The notes under the pieces are model-generated. The model was not told the DNA's origin and did no database searches. It saw only the letters and a program-made list of their open reading frames with translations. This document shows, piece by piece, positions 1 to 6,981 of a stretch of 8,126 nt of DNA (its first letter is position 1; every line of letters starts with the position of its first letter). The stretch is from Fidelibacterota bacterium (GTDB lineage Bacteria; Marinisomatota; Marinisomatia; SCGC-AAA003-L08; GCA-002719095), in the NCBI GenBank assembly GCA_002705575.1, contig PAHI01000035.1, forward strand, positions 1 to 8,126, written 5' to 3'. A program made the position numbers and the translations under genes.

Positions 1-1
1 A

Positions 2-406
2 AAGCAATATAATTTAAATGACATCTCCACAATAGACAAGTTAGTAACTTTTTATAGTCAATCAATTAGAAAAGATTCAATCAATAAAATAAATAAGAAT
101 AATTTAATATGGAGAGTTGATAACAAAGAACTTGATAGAAATATAGATGAATTTAGATGTGCTAGTGGATACTTTAACGAATTTAAAATTAATCATATCA
201 ATGAGCTAGACAATGTTATCAAAAGGAATTATCAAACACTCTCTTATTTTGGAGTAGATAAAAATAAATTTTTATCTTTTTTCAGTAAAAAAAGACCTCT
301 TGGAATTGACCGCATAGTTCCAATTGGAAAAACTCTAGATTTTTCTTTAAATTGGGATGGTTATGATTTAATTAATCAAATGTCAAGGAGTATAAACATT
401 ATTTAA
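2..406 (+). CDS. LuxC-type acyl-CoA reductase, C-terminal fragment (5' end outside window)
   Basis: An open frame runs from the window edge to a TAA at 404-406 and gives 134 residues. The fragment ends with GIDRIVPIGKTLDF (fragment residues 101-114) and WDGYDLI (118-124), followed by a Ser-Arg. This fits the C-terminal signature I know from LuxC-family acyl-CoA/acyl-ACP reductases (R-I-V-P-x-G, then W-D-G). An upstream stretch with FRCASGYFNE (51-60) and YQTLSYFG (77-84) also resembles Bacteroidota members of this family. Such enzymes reduce activated acyl groups to aldehydes through an acyl-cysteine intermediate. The catalytic Cys and the NADPH-binding region would lie upstream and cannot be seen. 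The aminotransferase starts 54 bp downstream on the same strand, so shared transcription is plausible. The family call rests on C-terminal motifs only; the acyl substrate is unknown. Confidence 0.62.
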   Translation, partial: KQYNLNDISTIDKLVTFYSQSIRKDSINKINKNNLIWRVDNKELDRNIDEFRCASGYFNEFKINHINELDNVIKRNYQTLSYFGVDKNKFLSFFSKKRPLGIDRIVPIGKTLDFSLNWDGYDLINQMSRSINII

Positions 407-460
407 GACACTGATTAAAAAAAATAGTTTAAATTAATAACAGATTTTACCAAATAAATT

Positions 461-1678
461 ATGAAAATACCATTCTGTCTTCCGTTAATTAACAAAGAAG
501 TAGAGGAAGAAGTTCTTTCATGTTTAAACGAAACAGGTTGGCTAACAACTGGGCCTAAAGTAAAATTATTAGAGGATGAAATAACAGAACTGTGTCAAAC
601 AAGTTCAACGATATGTGTAAATTCATGGACCTCTGGAATGCAACTTTTAATAAGGTGGTTAGGTCTAGACGAAGAAGATGAAATTATTATACCTGTATAC
701 ACCTATGCAGCGTCGGCATTTTCGGTAATTAACTCTCGCGTTAAATGTGTATATGTTGATGTTAATAGTGATTTTACAATTAATATTGATGAAGTCGAAA
801 AATCCATTACTGAAAAGACAAAAGCAATCATGCCTGTTGATTTGGGAGGACTTCCTATCGATTATATTGCACTTAATTTACTTCTAAATAAAGAAAGTAT
901 TAAAAGTAAATTTAAACCTAAAACAGATTTTCAAAGAAAAATAGGAAGGCCTATTATTATTTCAGATGCTGCGCATTCAATAGGATCTCAAATTGACGGA
1001 GTTCCAACGCCATTATTTTCAGATTTCAGTGTTTTTTCTTTTCATTCAGTTAAAAATATTACCACTGGTGAAGGTGGAGCAATTACATTCAAAATATTTG
1101 ATGAAGTTCAAGATGGATTAATACTTAAAGAATTAAGATTATTGTCTTTAAATGGTCAAAATAAAACCGCCTTTGAAAAAAATTCCCTGGGAGGCTGGAA
1201 ATATGATATTACAACCAATGGATTAAAAGTAAATATGCCAGACATCAATGCGTCAATTGGATTAGCTCAGATTAAAAAATATAAAAGTATTTTGTTGCCA
1301 GAAAGAGAGAAAATATTTTTAAAATACAATTCAATTTTATCTCAATGTTCATGGGCAATTTTACCAACTTTCACTGTTGATAATAGAAAATCATCATGTC
1401 ATTTATATCAGTTACGGATTGAAGGATTTAAAGAACAGCAAAGAGATGAATTAATTAGCAGGCTGGCGTCATTAGAAATAGGCGTTAATGTACATTATAT
1501 TCCACTTCCAATGCTATCATACTTCCAAAGTGTTGGATTAGATATAAAAAATTTCCCAAAATCTTATAATCTTTATAAGAATGAGATTTCTTTGCCAATA
1601 TACAATAATCTATCTTTGAAAAATGTTGAATACGTTTGTGAAAAATTAATCCAATTTGTTAATGAAATTATTGAATAA
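461..1678 (+). CDS. DegT/DnrJ/EryC1/StrS-family PLP-dependent sugar aminotransferase
   Basis: This cytosolic fold-type I PLP aminotransferase (405 aa) probably transfers an amino group from glutamate to a nucleotide-linked keto sugar. Visible hallmarks are NSWTSG (54-59, cofactor-phosphate region), DEIIIPVYTY (73-82), the SDAAHSIGS segment with Asp169 expected to bind the PLP pyridine nitrogen, FSFHSVKNITTGEGG with Lys198 as the Schiff-base lysine, and GLKVNMPDINASIGLAQ (254-270). The typical C-terminal ISLPIY is at 376-381. Compared with the classic family there are roughly 15-20 extra residues between the PIDY motif (132-135) and Asp169. I recall this feature from a Bacteroidota capsule subgroup. 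The stop codon abuts the ATG of the 4,6-dehydratase gene, whose 4-keto product is the obvious substrate, so a 4-amino-4,6-dideoxy-HexNAc is the likely product (inference). WcfR of Bacteroides fragilis is a functional analogue to compare. The family is secure; substrate and stereochemistry are not. Confidence 0.9.
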   Translation: MKIPFCLPLINKEVEEEVLSCLNETGWLTTGPKVKLLEDEITELCQTSSTICVNSWTSGMQLLIRWLGLDEEDEIIIPVYTYAASAFSVINSRVKCVYVDVNSDFTINIDEVEKSITEKTKAIMPVDLGGLPIDYIALNLLLNKESIKSKFKPKTDFQRKIGRPIIISDAAHSIGSQIDGVPTPLFSDFSVFSFHSVKNITTGEGGAITFKIFDEVQDGLILKELRLLSLNGQNKTAFEKNSLGGWKYDITTNGLKVNMPDINASIGLAQIKKYKSILLPEREKIFLKYNSILSQCSWAILPTFTVDNRKSSCHLYQLRIEGFKEQQRDELISRLASLEIGVNVHYIPLPMLSYFQSVGLDIKNFPKSYNLYKNEISLPIYNNLSLKNVEYVCEKLIQFVNEIIE

Positions 1679-2872
1679 ATGAATATTAATAAATTACTTT
1701 CTAAGAGAATTCGCAACATCAAAACAAATCCTTTCTTAGAAGATTTAATAGCACAAAAGAATTTTTTACATTCCCAAATTAATAGTAAAAAAATCCTTGT
1801 AATCGGAGGGGCAGGAACTATTGGTAGCTACTATATCAAACAAATTTTAAAATACAAACCTTCGAAAATTACTATCGTAGATATTAACGAGAATGGATTA
1901 ACAGAATTGACCAGAGATCTTCGAAGTTCTAAATTATTAGATTATAAGCCTTCATACATAACTTATCCAGTAAACTTATTGAGCAATACTTTTGATAAAA
2001 TATTTAATTCAGATACTTGGGATGTTGTATCAAATTTTTCAGCTCATAAACATGTTCGTTCAGAAAAAGATAAAATTTCAGTGGAAGCATTGATCAAAAA
2101 TAATATTTATGGAGCTATCAAACTTCTAAACCATTGTGAGCAAAATCCTCCAAATCACTTTTTCAGTGTTTCTACCGATAAAGCCGCAAATCCAGTGAAT
2201 ATAATGGGGGCTTCCAAAAGTTTAATGGAAAAATTGATATTATCAAGGAAGTATAATTTTAGGGTTTCAACTGCTCGATTTGCTAATGTTGCTTTTTCTA
2301 ATGGAAGTTTGTTAGACGGGTTTATTAATAGGTTTAATAAAAAACAACCTTTGAGCTGCCCTTCAGATATCAAACGTTTTTTTGTTACCCCGGAACAATC
2401 AGGACAGATATGTTTATTAGCTACATTTTTAGGTAACTCAGGAAATATTTTCTTTCCAAAATTAGATTTTCATAAAGATCAAATCTTTTTTAAGGATATT
2501 GCTTTAGATTTTATAAAGGATAAAGGGCTAGAGCCAATATATATGAATTCAGAAAAAGAAGCAAAAGAGTATGATATTAATAAAAATTTAGGCAGTTATC
2601 CCATTTACTTTTTCAATACAGACACTTCAGGAGAAAAAACATACGAAGAGTTTTATACGGAAGAAGAGGATTATGATATAAAAAAATTTGATTCACTGGG
2701 ATTTATTAATACACCAAAAGTTCAAATATCATTTGAAGATGTCAAAGCTAGTTTTGATGCTATTTTCAACAATTCAAATTCAGGAAAATATGAAATAATA
2801 AAAGTTATTAAAAAATATGTTCCAGATTTTATGCATATAGAAACTGGTAAAAATCTTGATCAAAAAATGTAA
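1679..2872 (+). CDS. Soluble FlaA1/CapD-type UDP-HexNAc 4,6-dehydratase (extended SDR)
   Basis: This is an extended short-chain dehydrogenase/reductase of 397 aa. It carries the Rossmann motif GGAGTIGS (43-50), an acidic residue at the end of the next strand (Asp68 in IVDINENGL) that favours NAD(H), FSAHKHVRSEKD (120-131), STDKAANP (165-172) and MGASK (176-180). The Thr-Asp-Lys at 166-168 and Lys180 match the active site of the CapD/PglF/FlaA1 group, which converts UDP-GlcNAc to a 4-keto-6-deoxy sugar. Met176 replaces the usual SDR Tyr, as in PglF-like enzymes. There are no N-terminal membrane segments, unlike WbpM or PglF, so it should be cytosolic. RFFVTPEQSGQ (233-243) and an acidic C-terminal part (about 310-350) extend the core. 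The ATG directly follows the stop of the aminotransferase gene, which suggests translational coupling and a shared pathway. Family and reaction type are likely; the exact epimer made (gluco or altro series) cannot be read from sequence. Confidence 0.87.
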   Translation: MNINKLLSKRIRNIKTNPFLEDLIAQKNFLHSQINSKKILVIGGAGTIGSYYIKQILKYKPSKITIVDINENGLTELTRDLRSSKLLDYKPSYITYPVNLLSNTFDKIFNSDTWDVVSNFSAHKHVRSEKDKISVEALIKNNIYGAIKLLNHCEQNPPNHFFSVSTDKAANPVNIMGASKSLMEKLILSRKYNFRVSTARFANVAFSNGSLLDGFINRFNKKQPLSCPSDIKRFFVTPEQSGQICLLATFLGNSGNIFFPKLDFHKDQIFFKDIALDFIKDKGLEPIYMNSEKEAKEYDINKNLGSYPIYFFNTDTSGEKTYEEFYTEEEDYDIKKFDSLGFINTPKVQISFEDVKASFDAIFNNSNSGKYEIIKVIKKYVPDFMHIETGKNLDQKM

Positions 2873-2875
2873 ATC

Positions 2876-3532
2876 ATGCCAAGAATTATTGATGTATTAT
2901 TATCACTTTTAGCACTTTTATTCTTATTACCACTCTTAATACCAATAGTTATTATACTCCTTTTAACAGGCGAGCATAAGGTATTTTATTTCCAAAATAG
3001 GGTAGGCTTTAAGAAAAAGGATTTTAAAATAATAAAATTTGCAACTATGCTCTCAAATAGTCCAAATATGGGAACCGGTAGTTTAACCCTGAAAAATGAC
3101 CCAAGAGTTCTGCCTTTTGGTTCCTTTTTACGAAAGACTAAAATAAATGAATTACCTCAAATACTAAATATTATAATTGGGGATTTAGCTATCGTTGGTC
3201 CAAGACCACAGATGAGAGTTGACTTTGAAAAATATTCAAACAAAGTTCAGGATAAAATATATAATGTAAAACCAGGTTTAACCGGAATAGGTTCGATAGT
3301 TTTTAGAGATGAAGAGTCTTTAATTTCACATGCATCAAAAAACGAAAACCCACATGATTTCTACAAGAGAGTAGTAGCACCCTATAAAGGTGAATTAGAG
3401 ATTTGGTATCATTCTAGACGTTCTTTGTTCGTAGACTTTCAATTAATATTCATAACAGCATTGGCTATATTTTTTCCCGAAACAAGACTCTATGAAAAGT
3501 GGTTTAAAGATTTACCCAAACGTAATTTTTAA
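2876..3532 (+). CDS. Small monotopic phosphoglycosyl transferase (bacterial sugar transferase, PglC/WcfS-like)
   Basis: This 218-aa protein of the bacterial sugar transferase family moves a sugar phosphate from a UDP-sugar to undecaprenyl phosphate, the first membrane step of glycan assembly. Residues 4-30 are one strongly hydrophobic segment with internal prolines (19 and 23), fitting the re-entrant membrane helix of PglC-type enzymes. A cytosolic catalytic domain follows: FYFQNRVG (37-44), KFATM (54-58), [15 protein letters not shown] (74-88), NELPQ (91-95), [11 protein letters not shown] (102-112) and [10 protein letters not shown] (131-140). Length matches the small form without the extra transmembrane helices of WcaJ/WbaP. 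The position of the nucleophilic Asp in the Asp-Glu pair is Asn91-Glu92 here. I recall the same variant in other Bacteroidota transferases, so this does not look like decay. The start lies 3 bp after the dehydratase stop, so the preferred substrate is probably the UDP-amino sugar made by the two preceding genes. Confidence 0.88.
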   Translation: MPRIIDVLLSLLALLFLLPLLIPIVIILLLTGEHKVFYFQNRVGFKKKDFKIIKFATMLSNSPNMGTGSLTLKNDPRVLPFGSFLRKTKINELPQILNIIIGDLAIVGPRPQMRVDFEKYSNKVQDKIYNVKPGLTGIGSIVFRDEESLISHASKNENPHDFYKRVVAPYKGELEIWYHSRRSLFVDFQLIFITALAIFFPETRLYEKWFKDLPKRNF

Positions 3533-3546
3533 TTAAAAACATAAAT

Positions 3547-4419
3547 ATGAAAGGAATAATATTAGCTGGAGGAAGTGGTACTCGTTTATATCCAATAACA
3601 AAGGGAGTATCTAAACAGTTACTACCAGTGTATGATAAACCTATGATCTATTATCCTTTATCAGTTCTTATGTTAGCTGACATAAAAGAAATTTTGATTA
3701 TATCAACACCTAAAGATTTACCTAGTTTTCAAATGATGTTTGATGATGGGTCAGAAATAGGATTAAAGCTATCCTATAAAGAACAACCTAGTCCGGATGG
3801 TTTAGCGCAAGCATTCACTATTGGAGAAGAGTTTATCGGTAATGATGATGTATGCTTAGTTCTGGGCGACAATATTTTTTATGGATCTGGTTTTACAGGA
3901 ATGTTATTAAATGCTAAAAAAAACATTTCTTTAAACAAATCAACAGTGTTCGGATTTTATGTAAATGAACCAAAGCAATTTGGAGTTGCGGCATTTGATT
4001 CTGAAGGAAATGTAACTTCCATTGAAGAAAAACCTAAAGAACCCAAATCAAACTATGCAATTGTTGGTTTGTATTTTTATACTAATGATGTAATTCAAAT
4101 TGCCAAAAACATTAAACCCTCAAGTAGAGGGGAATTGGAAATAACATCAATAAATCAGGTTTATCTTAAAAAACAAAAATTAAAAGTTGAGTTACTTGGT
4201 AGAGGTTTTACCTGGTTAGATACTGGAACTCATAGTTCATTGCTTGAAGCAGGAAATTTTATTGAATCAATTGAATCTCGTAAAGGGCTCAAGGTAGCTT
4301 GTATAGAGGAAATTGCCTACAGAATGAATTTTATTGATGCCGATCAAGTTAGAAAATTAGCTAAGCCTATGATGAAAAATGGCTATGGTAAATATCTTTT
4401 AAGATTAATTAAGCAATAA
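3547..4419 (+). CDS. rfbA: Glucose-1-phosphate thymidylyltransferase
   Basis: RfbA (RmlA) joins dTTP and glucose-1-phosphate to give dTDP-glucose and pyrophosphate, the first step of dTDP-L-rhamnose synthesis in the cytosol. The 290-aa length is normal. Key motifs are intact: the nucleotide-binding loop GGSGTRL (8-14), [18 protein letters not shown] (22-39) with the active-site lysine, [11 protein letters not shown] (79-89) for base recognition, LGDNIF (106-111) with the metal-binding Asp108, EEKP (160-163), RGELEIT (194-200) and WLDTGTH (223-229) with Asp225, the second metal ligand. The start is set by the GGSGTR loop lying at the usual distance from the N-terminus. It lies 14 bp after the phosphoglycosyl transferase stop and heads a four-gene rhamnose set. 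In this family dTDP-rhamnose usually gives feedback inhibition through an allosteric site. Confidence 0.97.
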   Translation: MKGIILAGGSGTRLYPITKGVSKQLLPVYDKPMIYYPLSVLMLADIKEILIISTPKDLPSFQMMFDDGSEIGLKLSYKEQPSPDGLAQAFTIGEEFIGNDDVCLVLGDNIFYGSGFTGMLLNAKKNISLNKSTVFGFYVNEPKQFGVAAFDSEGNVTSIEEKPKEPKSNYAIVGLYFYTNDVIQIAKNIKPSSRGELEITSINQVYLKKQKLKVELLGRGFTWLDTGTHSSLLEAGNFIESIESRKGLKVACIEEIAYRMNFIDADQVRKLAKPMMKNGYGKYLLRLIKQ

Positions 4420-4420
4420 T

Positions 4421-4975
4421 ATGAAGTTTGTTAAATCATCAATACCTGACGTTTTTATAATTGAGCCCAATGTTATTGGAGATGCTAGAGGGTACTTTTT
4501 AGAAAGTTATAATGAAAAAGAGTTCGAGGAATCTATTTTTAAAATATCTTTTGTGCAAGACAATGAATCTAAATCCTCTAAAGGTGTTCTTAGAGGTTTA
4601 CATTATCAAAAACCACCCTACGCTCAAGCCAAATTAGTCAGATGTATTGAAGGCAGAGTTATGGATGTTGCTTTAGATATTAGAAAAGGATCTCCAACCT
4701 ATGGTAAACATGTAGCAATAGAATTATCTGGGGAAAATAAGAGACAATTATTTATTCCCAGAGGTTTTGCACATGGATTCTCTGTATTAAGCAAAAATGC
4801 TGTTTTTGCCTACAAAGTAGATAATATTTACGCACCAGAGTTTGATTCAGGTATTCGATATGATGATCAAGAATTAAATATAAATTGGGGTTTAAAAGAA
4901 GAAGATATCCGATTATCTGCAAAGGATAAAGATTTAAAATCCTTTAAAGAAATAAATTCTCCATTCAAATTTTAA
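4421..4975 (+). CDS. rfbC: dTDP-4-dehydrorhamnose 3,5-epimerase
   Basis: RfbC (RmlC) epimerises dTDP-4-keto-6-deoxy-D-glucose at C3 and C5 to give dTDP-4-keto-L-rhamnose. It is a cupin-fold enzyme, usually a homodimer, and 184 aa is the normal size. The sequence shows the N-terminal substrate region GDARGYFLESYNEKEF (20-35), SKGVLRGLHYQ (53-63) with the catalytic base His61, QAKLVR (69-74), the cupin strand DVALDIR (82-88), PRGFAHGFSVLS (113-124) and AYKVDNIYAPEFDSGIRYDD (130-149), with Tyr131 as the expected general acid. No key residue is missing. Only one base separates it from the rfbA stop, so it very likely shares that mRNA and may be translationally coupled. Confidence 0.96.
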   Translation: MKFVKSSIPDVFIIEPNVIGDARGYFLESYNEKEFEESIFKISFVQDNESKSSKGVLRGLHYQKPPYAQAKLVRCIEGRVMDVALDIRKGSPTYGKHVAIELSGENKRQLFIPRGFAHGFSVLSKNAVFAYKVDNIYAPEFDSGIRYDDQELNINWGLKEEDIRLSAKDKDLKSFKEINSPFKF

Positions 4976-4978
4976 TAT

Positions 4979-5851
4979 ATGAATATATTAGTTACCGGAT
5001 CTAGTGGACAACTAGGTTCAGAAATAAAGGATTTTGTTACAAACTACAAAAACCATAATTTATTTTTTAGGGATTTACCTGAATTAGATATTTCTAATGT
5101 AGATGCCTTAGAAACATTTATTATAAATCAAAATATTAATGCAGTAATTAATTGTGCAGCTTATACCGCGGTTGATTTGGCGGAGCAGGATTCCAAAAGA
5201 GCAGAACATGTAAATGCAGAAGGAGTTTTAAATTTGGTGAATGCTTTGAAAAAAGTAAATGGAAAATTAATTCATATTTCAACAGATTATGTTTTTGATG
5301 GCAATAATTTTTTACCATATCACGAATCAGACCAGGTAAATCCGGTAGGCGTATATGGAATAACAAAAAGAGCAGGAGAACTAGCTGTAGTTAATTCTGA
5401 TATTGATGCAATTGTGATACGAACGTCTTGGTTATATTCAGCATATGGAAATAATTTTGTAAAAACAATGCTAAAACTTGGACATGAGAAGCATGAATTT
5501 GGGGTAATTTTTGATCAAGTAGGTACGCCGACTAATGCTAGTGACTTAGCAAAAATATGTTTAGATATTTTATCAGATGAAAGTTTAGTAAATATAAGTA
5601 AAAAAGGAAAAATTTATCACTTTTCTAATGAAGGAGTAACTTCTTGGTATGATTTTGTAATAGCTATCATGGAGTTGGGGTCACTTGACTGTAATGTTAG
5701 ACCAATTGAGACTAAAGATTATCCAACTAAAGCAAAAAGACCTCATTTTTCTGTATTAAATAAATCAAAAATTAAGAATGATTTTAAAATAACTATTTCT
5801 CATTGGAGAGATTCATTAAAGAAATGTATTGAGAAATTAAATTCGATATAA
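4979..5851 (+). CDS. rfbD: dTDP-4-dehydrorhamnose reductase
   Basis: RfbD (RmlD) reduces dTDP-4-keto-L-rhamnose to dTDP-L-rhamnose with NAD(P)H, the last step of the pathway. It is an SDR-fold cytosolic enzyme of 290 aa, the normal length. The nucleotide-binding motif GSSGQLG (7-13) follows the start directly. Other hallmarks are NCAAYTAVDLAEQD (58-71), STDYVFDG (101-108), the catalytic Tyr126 and Lys130 in YGITK, and IRTSWLYS (147-154). VFDG with YGxTK separates it from RfbB-type dehydratases. It starts 3 bp after rfbC. The minus-strand open frame inside it (5148-5366) is a shadow of this gene. Confidence 0.96.
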   Translation: MNILVTGSSGQLGSEIKDFVTNYKNHNLFFRDLPELDISNVDALETFIINQNINAVINCAAYTAVDLAEQDSKRAEHVNAEGVLNLVNALKKVNGKLIHISTDYVFDGNNFLPYHESDQVNPVGVYGITKRAGELAVVNSDIDAIVIRTSWLYSAYGNNFVKTMLKLGHEKHEFGVIFDQVGTPTNASDLAKICLDILSDESLVNISKKGKIYHFSNEGVTSWYDFVIAIMELGSLDCNVRPIETKDYPTKAKRPHFSVLNKSKIKNDFKITISHWRDSLKKCIEKLNSI

Positions 5852-5864
5852 ATAAAAGAAATTT

Positions 5865-6911
5865 ATGAAAAATATTTTAGTAACTGGTGGAGCAGGTTTT
5901 ATAGGTTCACACTTAGTTAGATTATTGGTGAATAAATATCCAAATTATCATATTTATAATATGGATGTTCTTACATATGCCGGTAACTTAGAAAATCTAA
6001 AAGACATTGAAGCTAAAGAAAATTACACTTTTATAAAATGTAATATTTGCGATGTGCAAAAAGTAAACCAAGTTTTTGAAAAATTTCAAATAGATAGTGT
6101 TATTCATTTGGCAGCAGAATCCCATGTAGATCGGTCTATTAAAGACCCGTTTTCGTTTGCTCAAACCAACATAATGGGAACACTTAATTTATTGCAAGCT
6201 GCAAAAGAGTATTGGAATGAAAATTTTTCAAATAAATTATTCTATCATGTTTCTACGGATGAAGTTTATGGATCTTTAGGTGAGGGTGGCTTTTTTACCG
6301 AAAAAACAGCTTATGACCCTCATTCACCTTACTCAGCATCTAAAGCATCTTCAGACCATTTTGTTAGAGCCTTTGCAGACACATATGGTTTGCCAACCGT
6401 AATTTCTAATTGCTCTAACAACTACGGATCTTATCAGTTTCCTGAGAAATTAATTCCTTTGTTTATTTATAACATAGTAAATAACAAACGACTACCAGTG
6501 TACGGAAAAGGCGAAAATGTAAGAGATTGGTTATTTGTAAAAGATCATGCAAGTGCCATTGATGTCATTTTTCATAAAGGAAAACTAGGAGACACCTACA
6601 ATATTGGTGGCTTTAATGAATGGAAAAATATTGATTTAATAAAAGTCATAATTAAAACTGTTGATAGATTGCTAGGAAGGGAAGAGGGTACCTCAGATAA
6701 ACTCATTACTTATGTAAAGGATAGAGCCGGCCATGATTTTCGTTATGCTATTGATGCAACTAAACTTAAAAATGAATTGGGATGGGAACCCTCCCTACAA
6801 TTTGAAGAGGGAATTGAAAAAACAGTAAAATGGTATCTTGAAAATAAACAATGGATGATTAATATTACTTCTGGAGATTATCAAGAATATTATAATAAAA
6901 TGTATAATTAA
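5865..6911 (+). CDS. rfbB: dTDP-glucose 4,6-dehydratase
   Basis: RfbB (RmlB) dehydrates dTDP-D-glucose to dTDP-4-keto-6-deoxy-D-glucose using tightly bound NAD+, the second step of the rhamnose pathway although its gene is last in this set. At 348 aa it has the usual length. Motifs seen are GGAGFIGSH (8-16), MDVLTYAGNLENL (33-45), HLAAESHVDRSI (81-92), STDEVYG (130-136) with the catalytic Thr131-Asp132-Glu133, the Tyr156/Lys160 pair in YSASK, NCSNNYGSYQFPEKLIP (182-198), ENVRDWLFV (217-225) and DRAGHDFRYAID (about 286-297). The start lies 13 bp after rfbD. A possible stem-loop begins 1 bp after its stop, which may mark the end of the operon or a point of reduced read-through. Confidence 0.97.
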   Translation: MKNILVTGGAGFIGSHLVRLLVNKYPNYHIYNMDVLTYAGNLENLKDIEAKENYTFIKCNICDVQKVNQVFEKFQIDSVIHLAAESHVDRSIKDPFSFAQTNIMGTLNLLQAAKEYWNENFSNKLFYHVSTDEVYGSLGEGGFFTEKTAYDPHSPYSASKASSDHFVRAFADTYGLPTVISNCSNNYGSYQFPEKLIPLFIYNIVNNKRLPVYGKGENVRDWLFVKDHASAIDVIFHKGKLGDTYNIGGFNEWKNIDLIKVIIKTVDRLLGREEGTSDKLITYVKDRAGHDFRYAIDATKLKNELGWEPSLQFEEGIEKTVKWYLENKQWMINITSGDYQEYYNKMYN

Positions 6912-6912
6912 T

Positions 6913-6958
6913 AAATTTAGGTGGATATAATTACTTGTCGTTTAGACCACTTAGATTT
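6913..6958. other. Imperfect inverted repeat, possible RNA stem-loop between rfbB and the nucleotidyltransferase gene
   Basis: The arm AAATTTAGGTGG (6913-6924) can pair with CCACTTAGATTT (6947-6958) around a 22-base loop. All 12 positions pair in RNA if two G-U wobbles are allowed; at the DNA level there are two mismatches. The four GC pairs sit next to the loop and the base is AU-rich. The short T run lies within the 3' arm and is not followed by a long U tract. It is therefore not a textbook intrinsic terminator, although a weak terminator, an mRNA-stabilising 3' hairpin or an operator are all possible. It is the only palindromic structure I found in the largest intergenic gap of the window. 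Confidence 0.35.
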
Positions 6959-6981
6959 TAATTACACTATAAAACTTTTGG

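Noticed and set aside
407..460. Search for a promoter ahead of the aminotransferase gene
   Set aside because: No TAnnTTTG with a matching TTG was found in this 54-bp AT-rich spacer, so co-transcription with the upstream gene is the simpler reading.
2155..2373. Minus-strand open frame of 72 codons inside the dehydratase gene
   Set aside because: It lies fully within a well-supported gene on the other strand, shows no recognisable motif, and covers the conserved STDK...MGASK region, whose conservation explains the open frame.
2876..3532. Treating the sugar transferase as a pseudogene because of the missing Asp
   Set aside because: The frame is intact, length is normal, and every other family motif is conserved; I also recall the Asn variant in related proteins.
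5148..5366. Minus-strand open frame of 72 codons inside rfbD
   Set aside because: It is opposite conserved RfbD motifs, has no domain signature and no independent leader.
6973..6980. Possible Bacteroidota -7 promoter element (AACTTTTG, one mismatch from TAnnTTTG) before the nucleotidyltransferase gene
   Set aside because: It ends only one base before the ATG, so transcription would start inside the gene, and there is no well-spaced -33 TTG.
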